From: Agrobacterium vitis | Lineage (GTDB): Bacteria > Pseudomonadota > Alphaproteobacteria > Rhizobiales > Rhizobiaceae | Reading direction: 5' to 3' | Length of the DNA: 64,000 nt | Assembly: GCF_013426735.1 (NCBI RefSeq) | Contig: NZ_AP023272.1 | Coordinates: 1,160,501-1,224,500, forward strand | Part shown: piece after piece, positions 17,894 through 26,601 of the stretch | Layout: every line of letters starts with the position of its first letter | How positions within the stretch are numbered: the stretch's first letter is position 1 | Notes under the pieces: generated by a model | The model's database searches: none | The model's input: only the letters and a program-made list of their open reading frames with translations | Told to the model about the DNA's origin: nothing | Translations under genes and position numbers: made by a program

Positions 17894-19329
17894 AGCGTAA
17901 CCGCAAAGTCAAAATTCTCGCAACGCTTGGACCGGCTTCGCAAGATGAAGCCATGATCCGCAAGCTGCATGAGGCTGGCGCCGATCTTTTCCGTATCAAC
18001 ATGAGCCATGCCAGCCACGATGTGATGCGCACGCTGATCCAGCGCATCCGCAATGTCGAAGCTGCTTGTGGGCGCCCAATCGGCATTCTGGCCGATTTGC
18101 AAGGCCCCAAGCTGCGGGTCGGCAAATTTGCCAATACCTCGGTGGAACTGAAGCCCGGCCAGACGTTCACCCTCGACAGCAACGAGGCCCCTGGCGATGA
18201 AACCCGGGTCTATCTGCCGCATCCTGAAATCCTGGAGGCCGTCAAGGTTGGCCATCGTCTGTTGATCGATGATGGCAAGCTGCATCTTCGTGCTGAAAAA
18301 TGCGACGGCAAGACCATTGTCTGTAGCGTTGTGTCCGGTACCAAGATTTCCGACCGCAAGGGCGTCAGCCTGCCCGACACGATTCTCGCAACCGGCGTGC
18401 TGACCGACAAGGACCGCGCCGATCTGGATGCTGTTCTGGCCACCAATGACGTCGATTGGGTCGCGCTGTCCTTCATCCAGCGTCCCGAGGATCTGGCTGA
18501 GGTGCGCAAGATCGCCCGCGGACGGGTCGGGCTGATGTCGAAAATCGAAAAGCCGCAAGCGCTGGAACGGATCGACGAGATCATCGAACTGTCCGACGCC
18601 CTGATGGTGGCGCGTGGCGACCTTGGCGTGGAAATGCCGTTGGAGGCCGTTCCCGGCATCCAGAAGCAATTGATTCGCGCCTGCCGCCGTGAAGGTAAGC
18701 CGGTGGTCGTGGCCACCCAGATGCTGGAATCGATGATTTCAGCGCCGGTTCCAACGCGCGCCGAAGTCTCCGACGTGGCGACAGCCGTGTTCGAAGGCGC
18801 CGACGCCATCATGTTGTCGGCTGAATCCGCTTCCGGCCAGTATCCAGTCGAAGCAGTCTCGACCATGGCGTCGATTGCCCGCACCATCGAGCGCGAACCG
18901 CACTATCCCGGCATTATCTATGCCCAGCGCCCGCAGCCGGAAGCAACCGGCGCCGACGCGATTTCGCTGGCGGCCCGCCAGATTGCCGAGACCCTGAAGC
19001 TGACGGCGATCGTCTGTTACACCTCCTCCGGCAATACCGGGCTTCGTGCTTCACGCGAGCGCCCCGAAGTGCCGATCCTGGCGCTATCGCCGGTGGTGCA
19101 GACGGCCCGCCGCCTGTCGCTGGTCTGGGGCCTGCATTGCGTCGTTTCCGAAGAGCCGACCGATCTGGATGACATGGTCAACAGGGCCTGCCGCATTGTG
19201 GTTTCGGAAGAGTTTGGCAAGCCGGGCGACCGGGTGATCATTTCCGCTGGTGTGCCATTGGGCACGCCAGGCGCAACCAATATGCTGCGCATCGCCTATA
19301 TCGGTCCGGATGGACTGTCCGGCGTCTGA
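17890..19329 (+). CDS. pyk: Pyruvate kinase
   Basis: A 479-residue glycolytic enzyme that converts phosphoenolpyruvate and ADP to pyruvate and ATP. Hallmarks: KILATLGPASQD at the N-terminus, FRINMSHASHD, GPKLRVGKF, MSKIEKPQALERIDEI (catalytic lysine region), VARGDLGVEMPLE, and VATQMLESM. The C-terminal regulatory domain includes YTSSGNTGLRASRERPEVPILAL. Length and motif order are normal. It is translationally coupled to the preceding DUF1036 gene. Confidence 0.97.
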   Translation: MKRNRKVKILATLGPASQDEAMIRKLHEAGADLFRINMSHASHDVMRTLIQRIRNVEAACGRPIGILADLQGPKLRVGKFANTSVELKPGQTFTLDSNEAPGDETRVYLPHPEILEAVKVGHRLLIDDGKLHLRAEKCDGKTIVCSVVSGTKISDRKGVSLPDTILATGVLTDKDRADLDAVLATNDVDWVALSFIQRPEDLAEVRKIARGRVGLMSKIEKPQALERIDEIIELSDALMVARGDLGVEMPLEAVPGIQKQLIRACRREGKPVVVATQMLESMISAPVPTRAEVSDVATAVFEGADAIMLSAESASGQYPVEAVSTMASIARTIEREPHYPGIIYAQRPQPEATGADAISLAARQIAETLKLTAIVCYTSSGNTGLRASRERPEVPILALSPVVQTARRLSLVWGLHCVVSEEPTDLDDMVNRACRIVVSEEFGKPGDRVIISAGVPLGTPGATNMLRIAYIGPDGLSGV

Positions 19330-19348
19330 CATGGCTAAAGCCGTCCCG

Positions 19349-19380
19349 CAAGGCGAAGATGCTGATGCATCCTCGCCTTG
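19349..19380 (+). terminator. Hairpin downstream of pyk
   Basis: Stem CAAGGCGA/TCGCCTTG extended by GATGC/GCATC with one mismatch, starting 19 bases after the pyk stop. No T run follows, so it may stabilise the 3' end rather than terminate by itself. Confidence 0.55.
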
Positions 19381-19971
19381 AAGGGCCTATGCCGTAGAGG
19401 TATTTGAAAAGAGAAAGTGAAGGGCCACCTTCAGGGGCCTTTCTGACTGGTCATGTATCCGAAAAATTCTATCGCCGCTTGTCAGGGATGATGGGCGGCG
19501 TTGTTCGTGACAGGGCGCCTATAAGGTGGCTGATTCAGCGGTCGGCGATGGGGGAAGTGCTCTGGGTAAAATCTGATGTGAACAGAATCAGATGGCGCAT
19601 TCTGCGGTTTTAAAATGCTGGATAGAGGCTGTCATTCTTTGATCCTGACGCACTATTTCCCTATGAAATCCTTTAGGATTTACGGAATTATCCTAATATT
19701 AGGAATTTATAAATTTCATCTTGCAGTATTTACATCACAAAATAATAAAGCCGCCTTGGGAGAGGCGACTTTATTACTTATAAATAATTTAATAACTCAT
19801 GAATATAAATAGACTATAAATTCGTCTTTGATAATATTGTCGTTCTAAATTGGTTTGTTACTATGCCTATAGTTTTGCGCCATTTTGATTGTGATGTCAA
19901 GAACACAATCCTTTGGGTTGTAGATAGCCAATATCAGTGGTTATCGACGTCTTAAGTACCTCTCAATTTTA
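19381..19971. other. AT-rich intergenic region
   Basis: 590 bases without a recognisable gene; an AT-rich 65-codon frame at 19615-19812 has no family resemblance. A 12-bp hairpin with one mismatch at 19744-19775 (AATAAAG...CTTTATT) ends, on the minus strand, in ATTATTTTG and could terminate the hydrolase gene that ends at 19972. Confidence 0.5.
19744..19775 (-). terminator. Candidate terminator of the alpha/beta hydrolase gene
   Basis: Stem AATAAAGCCGCC paired with GGCGACTTTATT (one C-A mismatch), followed by T-rich sequence on the minus strand. It lies about 200 bases beyond the stop codon, so the link is tentative. Confidence 0.5.
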
Positions 19972-20979
19972 TCAGTTTGTTGACATTTCAAGAGCTTCTC
20001 CACGTTTCCTGGCCAAAGATGGAAGATTGCGGTCCTGGCCAGCTATTTTTTCAATGGCGGCAACGGCCAGGTCTGTGGCGCAATAGTCCGGCTTGTGGCC
20101 TAGACGTCGTACCCAGACCAGTTCGGCGCCTGCAATGTCGCGGGCAAGCCCAATGGAGTGAATATCGGCAAGAACGATAGAATCGCAGTCACCGGTGATG
20201 ATCACGGTTGGTGCCCGGATTTCCGGGTAACGAGGCGCCATGCGGGTGACATAGGTGTGCAAGCCGCACACGTCGATGGCATTGTGACGGAAGGTGCTGG
20301 GCCGCAGAACCAGGGTAGGGGCGGTTCGGGCGATATAATCATCCGGACGTGGGTTGGGAGCAAAGACTGCCCCGATGGCTCCATCCATCTTGGCAAGCCC
20401 TGCAAGAGGCGCAAGGGTGCGGGCAAAGAGCGGCCCGATGATTGGTGTTGCCGTCAGATGATAATGCCAATCGACACCGCCGGGCCAGGGATGGGTGGCA
20501 GGGGCCAGAAAAAGCAAACCCGCCGTCTTTTCTGGATGGAGAACGGCAAAACTGGCCGCAATGGCGCCGCCAAAGGAATGGCCGATAATAATGGCCCGCG
20601 CTAGGCCAAGGGCGTCCATGGCCTCGGCAATGGCGTTGGCTTGGCCATCGGGCGTGTCGTTTTCCGGTCCGCCACGCGGTGAATAGCCGTGGCCCGGTCG
20701 GTCCACGAAGATCAGATCCGCGCGCCCCTCAAGCGCCGGACGAAAGGCTTCGGCCTGATCGCGCAGATTGCCGCTGGCGCCATGAATGAACAGCAGCGGC
20801 GGCAGATCCGCGCTTTCAGACGCGGGAATATGCAGAAGATTGAGGTGTGTGTCTCTTATCGGGACGAGCGTGCCGATATTCGGATTGTCATCCGTGATCT
20901 GTCTTATTTTGACTGTGGAAAACACCCAGGCTACAATCAGAGGTGTAGTAATGATGGCAAGGATTAGAATTACAGGCAT
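19972..20979 (-). CDS. Alpha/beta hydrolase
   Basis: A 335-residue protein with an N-terminal membrane-spanning segment (ILAIITTPLIVAWVF), probably anchoring it to the inner membrane. The hydrolase fold shows the oxyanion HGASG at about 67, DRPGHGYS, and the nucleophile elbow GHSFGG with Ser135. The expected acid lies in ITGDCDSIV and the histidine in LGHKPDY. The substrate cannot be told from sequence. It is AT-poor like its neighbours and stands alone. Confidence 0.85.
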   Translation of the reverse strand: MPVILILAIITTPLIVAWVFSTVKIRQITDDNPNIGTLVPIRDTHLNLLHIPASESADLPPLLFIHGASGNLRDQAEAFRPALEGRADLIFVDRPGHGYSPRGGPENDTPDGQANAIAEAMDALGLARAIIIGHSFGGAIAASFAVLHPEKTAGLLFLAPATHPWPGGVDWHYHLTATPIIGPLFARTLAPLAGLAKMDGAIGAVFAPNPRPDDYIARTAPTLVLRPSTFRHNAIDVCGLHTYVTRMAPRYPEIRAPTVIITGDCDSIVLADIHSIGLARDIAGAELVWVRRLGHKPDYCATDLAVAAIEKIAGQDRNLPSLARKRGEALEMSTN

Positions 20980-21164
20980 GGCTTACGGGTTCCTGCTGCG
21001 TCTTTCCGTCAAGCGGCTCAGCTATCAGAGAGAATGACGCAGAAAATTTAACAGCGACGGCCTCTTTCATCCGCATAACACAGTACGGAGCGCGTGGAGT
21101 GTGAAAGGCAATAACAGCCCTTCGGTTTTCTCCAAACCACCGTCTTTAGCGGCACAGCAGGGAT

Positions 21165-21206
21165 TGTAGCGCCTTGCGTTTTATAAAACGCACAAAGGAC
21201 GCTGTA
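21165..21206. repeat. Palindromic intergenic element (TGTAGCGCC family)
   Basis: The inner 18 bases, TGCGTTTTATAAAACGCA (21175-21192), are a perfect palindrome. The outer arms TGTAGCG and CGCTGTA also nearly pair. A similar arrangement with CAGCGCC arms is found at 42557-42592 and, in part, near 26513. It lies in the gap 20980-21242. Confidence 0.7.
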
Positions 21207-21242
21207 ACACTTTAAATCTAATGCATCCGCAATGGGTCATGA

Positions 21243-22046
21243 TTACGTCCGGGCGCCTGCCAGTTTCTCCGAAAGCTCGGTCACGGTCTTCTGGGCGGCG
21301 CGGTCGGCGGGATAGATGGCGAGGTAGCGCTGCCAGGCTTCCAGCGCCTTTTGGTCGCTGCCGGTCTCGGCCAGAATATTGGCGAGCATTTCCAGCGCCC
21401 CGAAATGGCGCGGTTCGATGGCCAGGACGTGATTGAGATCGGAAATCGCCTTGCGGTAATTGCCCAGGCTATAATGCAGGCTGGCTCGGTGACCCCAGCC
21501 ATTGGCATAATCGGGTTCCAGCACGATCGCCTGATCAAGGAAATCAAGCGCTGCGGCGTTCTTCTTGTCCTTGATCGCCTTGTCGGCCCATTGCATCAGC
21601 AGATTGACGGTTGGGCTACCGGAATTCGACCAATCCGCCATCACGGCAGCGGCAATCGCCTTGGCTGCCTCCGGCTGGCGTTCGCGTTTCAGTTGGGTCA
21701 GCAATTCGTCCGCCGGTTTGCCCGACAGCGCTGCTGTGTCGCTGCGGTCTTCCAGACGTTCAACCTCGCCTTGCTGCGGAGATTGGCCTTGATGTTGAGA
21801 GGATGGCGGCTGGCCATCCTTGTCCGCTCTTGGCTCACCCGTCTGAGGATGGTTCGGCTCAGGCTTTTGAGGGTCCGGCGTGAAGGGCAGGGTAGGCGGC
21901 ATAGGCTGGCTGGGTGCAGCACCTGGCCGATCCTGAGCAAAAGTAATGTCCTGCGCATACGTCGTGGCAGCAGGCCCGGCGAGGGCGCTGGCAACCAGAA
22001 TACAGGCTGTGAGAATCAGATGAATGAACAAACGAACAGAGCGCAT
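21243..22046 (-). CDS. Periplasmic TPR-repeat protein
   Basis: A 267-residue protein. A signal peptide (LFIHLILTACILVASALAGPA) is followed by a Pro/Gln-rich spacer (residues about 40-100). At least two or three tetratricopeptide repeats follow in the C-terminal half (AALDFLDQAIVLEPDYANGW, AISDLNHVLAIEPRHFGAL, ALEAWQRYLAIYPADRAA). TPRs bind partner proteins; the partner is unknown. The next gene on this strand is rpmJ, upstream and unrelated. Confidence 0.85.
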   Translation of the reverse strand: MRSVRLFIHLILTACILVASALAGPAATTYAQDITFAQDRPGAAPSQPMPPTLPFTPDPQKPEPNHPQTGEPRADKDGQPPSSQHQGQSPQQGEVERLEDRSDTAALSGKPADELLTQLKRERQPEAAKAIAAAVMADWSNSGSPTVNLLMQWADKAIKDKKNAAALDFLDQAIVLEPDYANGWGHRASLHYSLGNYRKAISDLNHVLAIEPRHFGALEMLANILAETGSDQKALEAWQRYLAIYPADRAAQKTVTELSEKLAGART

Positions 22047-22154
22047 GCAGGTAATCTACCGTGCATGCGCTCTGTTTCAAACCGAATTCTGCGATTGACC
22101 GAAGTCCACGCATCACAGCAAGGTGATGCTGCCCTCCCGCAGGAGAGGTTTCGA

Positions 22155-22280
22155 TCAGCCCTGACGGGCCTTGAAACGCGGGTTCTGCTTGTTGATGATG
22201 TAAACGCGGCCCTTGCGGCGAACCAGACGGTTGTCGCGGTGACGTGCCTTAAGCGCTTTCAGCGAATTCTTGATCTTCAT
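22155..22280 (-). CDS. rpmJ: 50S ribosomal protein L36 (zinc-free type)
   Basis: A 41-residue basic protein: [14 protein letters not shown] at the start, [21 protein letters not shown] at the end. It matches the YkgO-type L36 of alphaproteobacteria. It contains no cysteine and so lacks the CCHC zinc site of canonical L36. Being under 60 codons, it is easy to miss. It sits by itself between purK and the TPR gene. Confidence 0.95.
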   Translation of the reverse strand: MKIKNSLKALKARHRDNRLVRRKGRVYIINKQNPRFKARQG

Positions 22281-22403
22281 TTTTAGATCCGCATGGTTGC
22301 CAGGGAACCGTCTGGTTCCGCCGGGATGTATATCGACGAAAAACGCACCGCTGGGCGCGCTGTTTCAGGGTTGGTGGCACATACCCCGGCTTAACCCGGC
22401 ATG

Positions 22404-22435
22404 TCAACCGGAAAACCAGGCATTTTGCCGGTTGA
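22404..22435 (-). terminator. Weak hairpin downstream of purK
   Basis: TCAACCGG at 22404-22411 pairs exactly with CCGGTTGA at 22428-22435, just past the purK stop. There is no T run, so it may be a processing or pausing structure. Confidence 0.4.
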
Positions 22436-22442
22436 TGGCAGG

Positions 22443-23498
22443 TTATTCCCGGTTCCTGACCTCGGTGACATGTCCCATTTTGCGGCCAGACCGTGCTTCA
22501 GCCTTGCCATAGAGATGGACGAGCGCACCGGGTTTCGCCAGCCAATCTGGAACAGCATCAATATCGTCGCCGATCAGGTTGGTCATGACGCAATCGCCGT
22601 GGCGGGCCGGATCGCCCAGCGGCAACCCGGTAACGGCGCGGATATGCTGTTCGAATTGCGAGATCACGCAAGCCGCTTCCGTCCAATGGCCGGAATTGTG
22701 GACGCGAGGCGCCATTTCATTGGCGATCAGGCTGCCATCGGCCATCAGGAACAGTTCGAGCCCGACCACGCCGACATAATCAAGGCCGCACAGCAGCTTT
22801 TCCGCAGCGCTTTTGGCCGCAGCGGCGGTTTGCGGTGAAATCGACGCAGGCACGGTGGAGGTGTGCAGGATGCCGTCGCGGTGAATATTTTCAGCCGGAT
22901 CGTAGCAGGCGATTTCGCCTGATATCGAACGGGCGGCGATGATCGAGATTTCCCGCGCAAACGGCACGAAGCCTTCGAGAATCAGCGGCACGGCACCAAG
23001 CGCCTGATAGCCGCCGCTGGCATCGTCCCCCTTGCGATAGACGCGCTGGCCCTTGCCGTCATAGCCGAAGCGCCGGGTTTTCAGCACGCCTTCGCCACCG
23101 AATTCGGCCAATGCCTGCTCCAGGTCCGCCTGACTGTCAACGGTGCGAAACGGGGCGGTGGCAATGCCATTGTCGTTGAGGAAGCGCTTTTCGCTCACCC
23201 TGTCCTGGGACATGGCGAGTGCCTTGGCGGGGGGGTAGACCGGTACGCTGCGCGCCAGGGCTTCGGCGGCGGCGACCGGCACGTTTTCAAATTCGTAGGT
23301 GACCACGTCGCAACTGGCGGCCAGTTCGGCAAGGGCTGCCTCGTCAGCGTAATCGGCTGATATCTGCCGGTTGGCGACCTGGGCGGCCGGACAGTCGGCC
23401 TGCGGTTCCAGCACGATGGTCTTCAGCCCCAGCCTTGCTGCGGCCATAGCAAGCATGCGGCCAAGCTGGCCGCCGCCGATAATTCCAATGGTCTTCAC
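22443..23498 (-). CDS. purK: N5-carboxyaminoimidazole ribonucleotide synthase
   Basis: A 351-residue ATP-grasp enzyme of de novo purine synthesis that carboxylates AIR with ATP and bicarbonate to N5-CAIR. It begins with IGIIGGGQLGRMLAMAAARLG. The ATP-grasp part contains VLKTRRFGYDGKGQ, and the C-terminal half has LIANEMAPRVHNSGHWTEAACVISQFEQHIRAV (given here in separate parts). The length is typical. It follows purE with a 27-base gap in the same direction; the two enzymes act in succession. Confidence 0.96.
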   Translation of the reverse strand: MKTIGIIGGGQLGRMLAMAAARLGLKTIVLEPQADCPAAQVANRQISADYADEAALAELAASCDVVTYEFENVPVAAAEALARSVPVYPPAKALAMSQDRVSEKRFLNDNGIATAPFRTVDSQADLEQALAEFGGEGVLKTRRFGYDGKGQRVYRKGDDASGGYQALGAVPLILEGFVPFAREISIIAARSISGEIACYDPAENIHRDGILHTSTVPASISPQTAAAAKSAAEKLLCGLDYVGVVGLELFLMADGSLIANEMAPRVHNSGHWTEAACVISQFEQHIRAVTGLPLGDPARHGDCVMTNLIGDDIDAVPDWLAKPGALVHLYGKAEARSGRKMGHVTEVRNRE

Positions 23499-23525
23499 GC
23501 GTGTGATCCGTACAGTTTATAAGCC

Positions 23526-24026
23526 TCAGGGAGCTTCGTCGGTGGGATAGTCGGCAACGGCGGCAGTCTGATTGTCTGTCCAGTCATCCAACCGGTCGGC
23601 GAGATCGGCATCCTGCAATGCCAGAACTCTTGCTGCGAGCAGGGCGGCATTAACGGCGCCAGCCCGACCGATGGCGAGCGTTCCGACCGGAATACCGGCT
23701 GGCATCTGCACGATGGAATAGAGACTGTCGAAGCCGGACATGGTTTTTGACTGGACCGGCACGCCGAAAACCGGAAGCGCTGTCATCGAGGCGACCATGC
23801 CGGGCAGGTGGGCGGCGCCGCCGGCTCCGGCGATGATCACCTGGAAGCCTTCGTCGCGCGCGCCCTTGGAAAAGGCGACCATGCGGTCGGGGGTCCGATG
23901 GGCGGAGACAATGCGTGCCTCGTAGCTGACGCCAAGTGCGTCCAGGGTGTCGGCAGCGTTCTTCATGGTTTCCCAGTCGGACTGGCTTCCCATGATGATG
24001 GCGACGGGCGGTCTTTCATCCTGCAT
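23526..24026 (-). CDS. purE: N5-carboxyaminoimidazole ribonucleotide mutase
   Basis: A class I PurE of 166 residues that moves the carboxylate of N5-CAIR to give CAIR. The diagnostic [12 protein letters not shown] lies near the start, then [10 protein letters not shown] and [18 protein letters not shown], and [18 protein letters not shown] choose the ATG at 24026 (MQDERPP); the frame extends upstream by eight residues to 24050. It heads the purE-purK operon and lies 16 bases downstream of a DUF465 gene that may share its transcript. Confidence 0.96.
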   Translation of the reverse strand: MQDERPPVAIIMGSQSDWETMKNAADTLDALGVSYEARIVSAHRTPDRMVAFSKGARDEGFQVIIAGAGGAAHLPGMVASMTALPVFGVPVQSKTMSGFDSLYSIVQMPAGIPVGTLAIGRAGAVNAALLAARVLALQDADLADRLDDWTDNQTAAVADYPTDEAP

Positions 24027-24042
24027 CGGCGGCACCCTTTTC

Positions 24043-24246
24043 TCAGGCAATGATATCGGGAATGAGCTGGTCTTCCAGTTTGGTCAGCCTGTCCTTGATG
24101 GCAAGCTTTTTCTTCTTCATACGCTGGATGCGCAAGGCGTCGCAGCCGACCTGAACCATGGCGTTGATCGCAGCATCATAATCCTCGTGTTCCTGACGAA
24201 GGCGTGCGAGTTGAAGCCTTGTATCCGCGTGGTCCTGATCCGGCAT
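24043..24246 (-). CDS. DUF465 (YdcH-like) small protein
   Basis: A 67-residue charged helical protein: [19 protein letters not shown], then [26 protein letters not shown]. It matches the DUF465/YdcH helical-hairpin pattern, with the basic stretch KKKKLAIKD. Function is unknown. It lies directly upstream of purE on the same strand and faces a second DUF465 gene across a 340-base gap. Confidence 0.85.
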   Translation of the reverse strand: MPDQDHADTRLQLARLRQEHEDYDAAINAMVQVGCDALRIQRMKKKKLAIKDRLTKLEDQLIPDIIA

Positions 24247-24586
24247 CGTCTGTCCCCATCTTGTCGCTGTCTGCATCTATTTCTGATGCATGGTGGAATG
24301 GCGCAAGCTCCTATCACCAAACGTCGGTAACGGGAAGTTAGCCCTTTCGCATAATTTCATCGGCATTGGCCGCGTCTTTTAACCAATCAATTTCCCTTGC
24401 GTTTAGAAAGGCCTAACGCAAGGAGGCGACCCGATATGGGAAGTATCGCCTGTGCCAACATGAAATTGCCCTCATAAATTCAGGTTTTCGCCTTAGACAT
24501 CGGCCAGCGATCGTGTCACACTGCTGTCGCAAACCAAGAAGCTCCAGCGATGGATGCTGGAGGTTGAAAAGGAAGGATAGAATCAA
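24247..24586. other. Divergent promoter region between the two DUF465 genes
   Basis: 340 bases with no convincing gene. The promoters of both small genes must lie here. I see no clear operator or repeat. Confidence 0.4.
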
Positions 24587-24760
24587 ATGACCATTCAGGC
24601 TCATATTGAATCGCTTGCCAAGAAGCATGGAGTTTTGGAGGAGAAACTACATGCCGCCCTTTCCTCTCCCTCGACCGACGACAAGGAAATTCTGGAACTC
24701 AAGCGCCTCAAATTGCGCCTCAAGGATGAAATGGAGCGCCTGAAGTCGACACGACATTAA
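24587..24760 (+). CDS. DUF465 (YdcH-like) small protein, second copy
   Basis: A 57-residue protein: MTIQAHIESLAKKHGVLEEK, then EILELKRLKLRLKDEMERLK. The layout is typical of DUF465: an N-terminal helix with KKH, a short turn, and a second helix with KRLKLRLKDE. GGAAGG lies about ten bases upstream of the ATG, supporting the start. It is too short for usual ORF cut-offs. It ends just before the palindrome at 24777-24800, which may be its terminator. Confidence 0.88.
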   Translation: MTIQAHIESLAKKHGVLEEKLHAALSSPSTDDKEILELKRLKLRLKDEMERLKSTRH

Positions 24761-24776
24761 AGGCTGGATGATGCCT

Positions 24777-24800
24777 CCTTAAATCGGGCCCGATTTAAGG
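24777..24800. repeat. Perfect 24-bp palindrome, possible terminator
   Basis: CCTTAAATCGGG and CCCGATTTAAGG are exact reverse complements with no spacer. The outer part is the core of the element at 17118-17165. It lies 16 bases after the small DUF465 gene. Confidence 0.8.
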
Positions 24801-25099
24801 GTTTCATACAGCCAACAGGCCCTTCGGATCGCCAAGTGGCGGATTGATTGCTTGAACGTTTCCGCCGCTGTCTTGATACTCTTTCCATAATCCAGGAGCG
24901 CCAAACATTGCCGCTCTTGACCGAAACCAGGCTCCGAAGCGCCGATTGCCTTCGGGGCCTTTTTCGTGGGCTGTTTTAGCAAGTCGAATCATGCGGTGCT
25001 ATAAACGATTGGGAACGCCAGAGGCGCTGTGGCGAACGAAATATTCGCGCCGGTCATGACGTATTGGCACGCCGGTCCCTATGCGAACCGATCCCACCG
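24801..25099. other. Gap before the ArsR gene
   Basis: About 300 bases. Overlapping minus-strand frames of about 62-67 codons (24779-24992) exist without a Shine-Dalgarno sequence or family resemblance, so no gene is called. Confidence 0.4.
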
Positions 25100-25360
25100 T
25101 CAGTTCCAGAACTGGTCCAGCCACAGGTTCAGCCGGTTGAAGCCGGAATTGTTGACCGAATAGATCCGCTTGGTGCCCTGGGTGGCCACTGTCACCAGAT
25201 TGCAATCCAGCAGCGCCTTCAAATGTTGTGAGACGGCCGGCCGGCTGATCGGCAGGCCCTTGGCCAGATCGTTCACCGTGCGCGGTGCACGGCGTAACTC
25301 TTCCAGCAAATGGCGTCGGTTTGGATCGGCAATGGCCGAGAATGGATCGATTGTCGTCAT
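25100..25360 (-). CDS. ArsR-family HTH regulator
   Basis: An 86-residue winged-helix protein: FSAIADPNRRHLLEELRR, TVNDLAKGLPISRPAVSQHL and LKALLDCNLVTVATQGTKRIYSV form the ArsR HTH and wing. There are no cysteines in the metal-site positions (a single Cys in LLDCNLV), so it is probably of the non-metal (SdpR-like) kind. It lies upstream of no co-directional partner; the TauE gene is 120 bases away on the same strand and could be a target, but this is a guess. Confidence 0.88.
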   Translation of the reverse strand: MTTIDPFSAIADPNRRHLLEELRRAPRTVNDLAKGLPISRPAVSQHLKALLDCNLVTVATQGTKRIYSVNNSGFNRLNLWLDQFWN

Positions 25361-25482
25361 ATGCGCAAGCTATGATACATCCCGTTGTCCGGCAAGTGTA
25401 ATTGTGCGATGCGAAAATACAATTTTTTCGGGATTTTGATTGTCGTCAATTTCCGGTGGACGGCGATGTCGTCATTGGTTTT

Positions 25483-26250
25483 TTAGAGAAAAAACAAACC
25501 GTCCCAAAACAGTTTCAGTCCGGCGATCAGCGTCATGGCATAGATCAGCGGATAGAAGGTCTGCGCTTTCATCCGACGCACCACCATGGCACCGGCCATG
25601 GTGGACAGCAGCGCCACCGGCAGCAGGCTAAGAGATAGGGTGAAATTGCTGAAATCCAGCTGACCGAGTGCGATATAGGGAATGATCTTGATGGCGTTGA
25701 GGCAGGCAAAAAACCGCACGCTGGTACCGGTATAGGTCTTTGGATCGAGCTTTAACGGCAGGGCATAGATTTCAAACGGCGGGCCGCCGGCATGCGCGAC
25801 AAAGCTGCCATAACCGGCCAGCGTGCCCCAACCCGTTGCAGCCACCGCGCGCTGTGGTTTTGCAGGTCTTGCATCATGGCTTTCGCCGCGCAAGCGACGC
25901 AGGAAATAGCGCCCGGCAAACACCACCGTAATGGCACCGAGCACGAGCCGCATGGCATCCGCCGGGATCAGCGCCGATGTCGCCCAGCCAAAGGCGATCC
26001 CGGCGATGGCGCCGGGCAGAAGCAGGAAAAAAGTGCGCCAGTCGCCATGGTGGCGCCAGGCATGCAGCGCGACCAGATCCATGACCAGCAGGATCGGCAG
26101 GAAAATCGCCGCAGCCGTCATCGGCGGTACGACGAGCGCCAGGATCGGTACGCCGAGTAGACTGAAAGCGCCGCCCAGGCCGCCCTTGGACAGGCCGACC
26201 AGCACGACGGCGGGAATGGCGGCAAGCAGGAATGAGAGATCTGGCAGCAT
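25483..26250 (-). CDS. TauE/SafE family sulfite/anion exporter
   Basis: A 255-residue protein with about eight hydrophobic helices. The family pattern VVLVGLSKGGLGGAFSLLGVPILAL at the N-terminus (in two halves) and GYGSFVAHAGGPPFEIYAL at the start of the second half are clear. Members export sulfite, sulfoacetate or related organosulfur anions; the substrate here is unknown. It is transcribed toward the ArsR gene. Confidence 0.88.
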   Translation of the reverse strand: MLPDLSFLLAAIPAVVLVGLSKGGLGGAFSLLGVPILALVVPPMTAAAIFLPILLVMDLVALHAWRHHGDWRTFFLLLPGAIAGIAFGWATSALIPADAMRLVLGAITVVFAGRYFLRRLRGESHDARPAKPQRAVAATGWGTLAGYGSFVAHAGGPPFEIYALPLKLDPKTYTGTSVRFFACLNAIKIIPYIALGQLDFSNFTLSLSLLPVALLSTMAGAMVVRRMKAQTFYPLIYAMTLIAGLKLFWDGLFFL

Positions 26251-26601
26251 GGATGGTCGAATTTCCGCGATGGTGCATTGGGAGCGCTGGTGCCTGTCGG
26301 GACGAGGTGTCTTCCCAGAAGGCGGCGGCTGTCTCTGACAGTTGGTGTTGATCCTTTCGTCAGTCCGGTCTATCGACTTCCTGCAAACATGGCGAGATCC
26401 TTTCGCCGCAGAAAGAGTGCCAACACAAACGCGAGCAAAGAGGCTTCAGCATCATTCCTTAAATCACAATCGGTTTAAAGGAAAAATCAAGCCGTCGGCA
26501 TGACGTGCTACAGCGCCTTATATGCCCTATATAAAGGGGAGAGGGCGCTTTGGCCCGGATGTGCCTCTCTTGCTCCCGCCCTGAAGAAGACGGAAATCAC
26601 C
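26251..26601. other. Intergenic region with two palindromic elements
   Basis: Contains an imperfect hairpin at 26455-26483 (TTCCTTAAA with TTTAAAGGAA), of the same core as 17118-17165. It is followed by CTACAGCGCC near 26512 and GGGCGC near 26546, resembling the TGTAGCGCC/CAGCGCC element family. The promoter of the ThiE-like gene lies in or after these. Confidence 0.55.

Noticed and set aside
24779..24992. Overlapping small minus-strand frames
   Set aside because: They include the 24-bp palindrome or follow no ribosome-binding site, and I see no family similarity.
26251..26601. TPP riboswitch ahead of the ThiE-like gene
   Set aside because: I could not find the conserved CUGAGA and related THI-box segments; only palindromic repeats are present.
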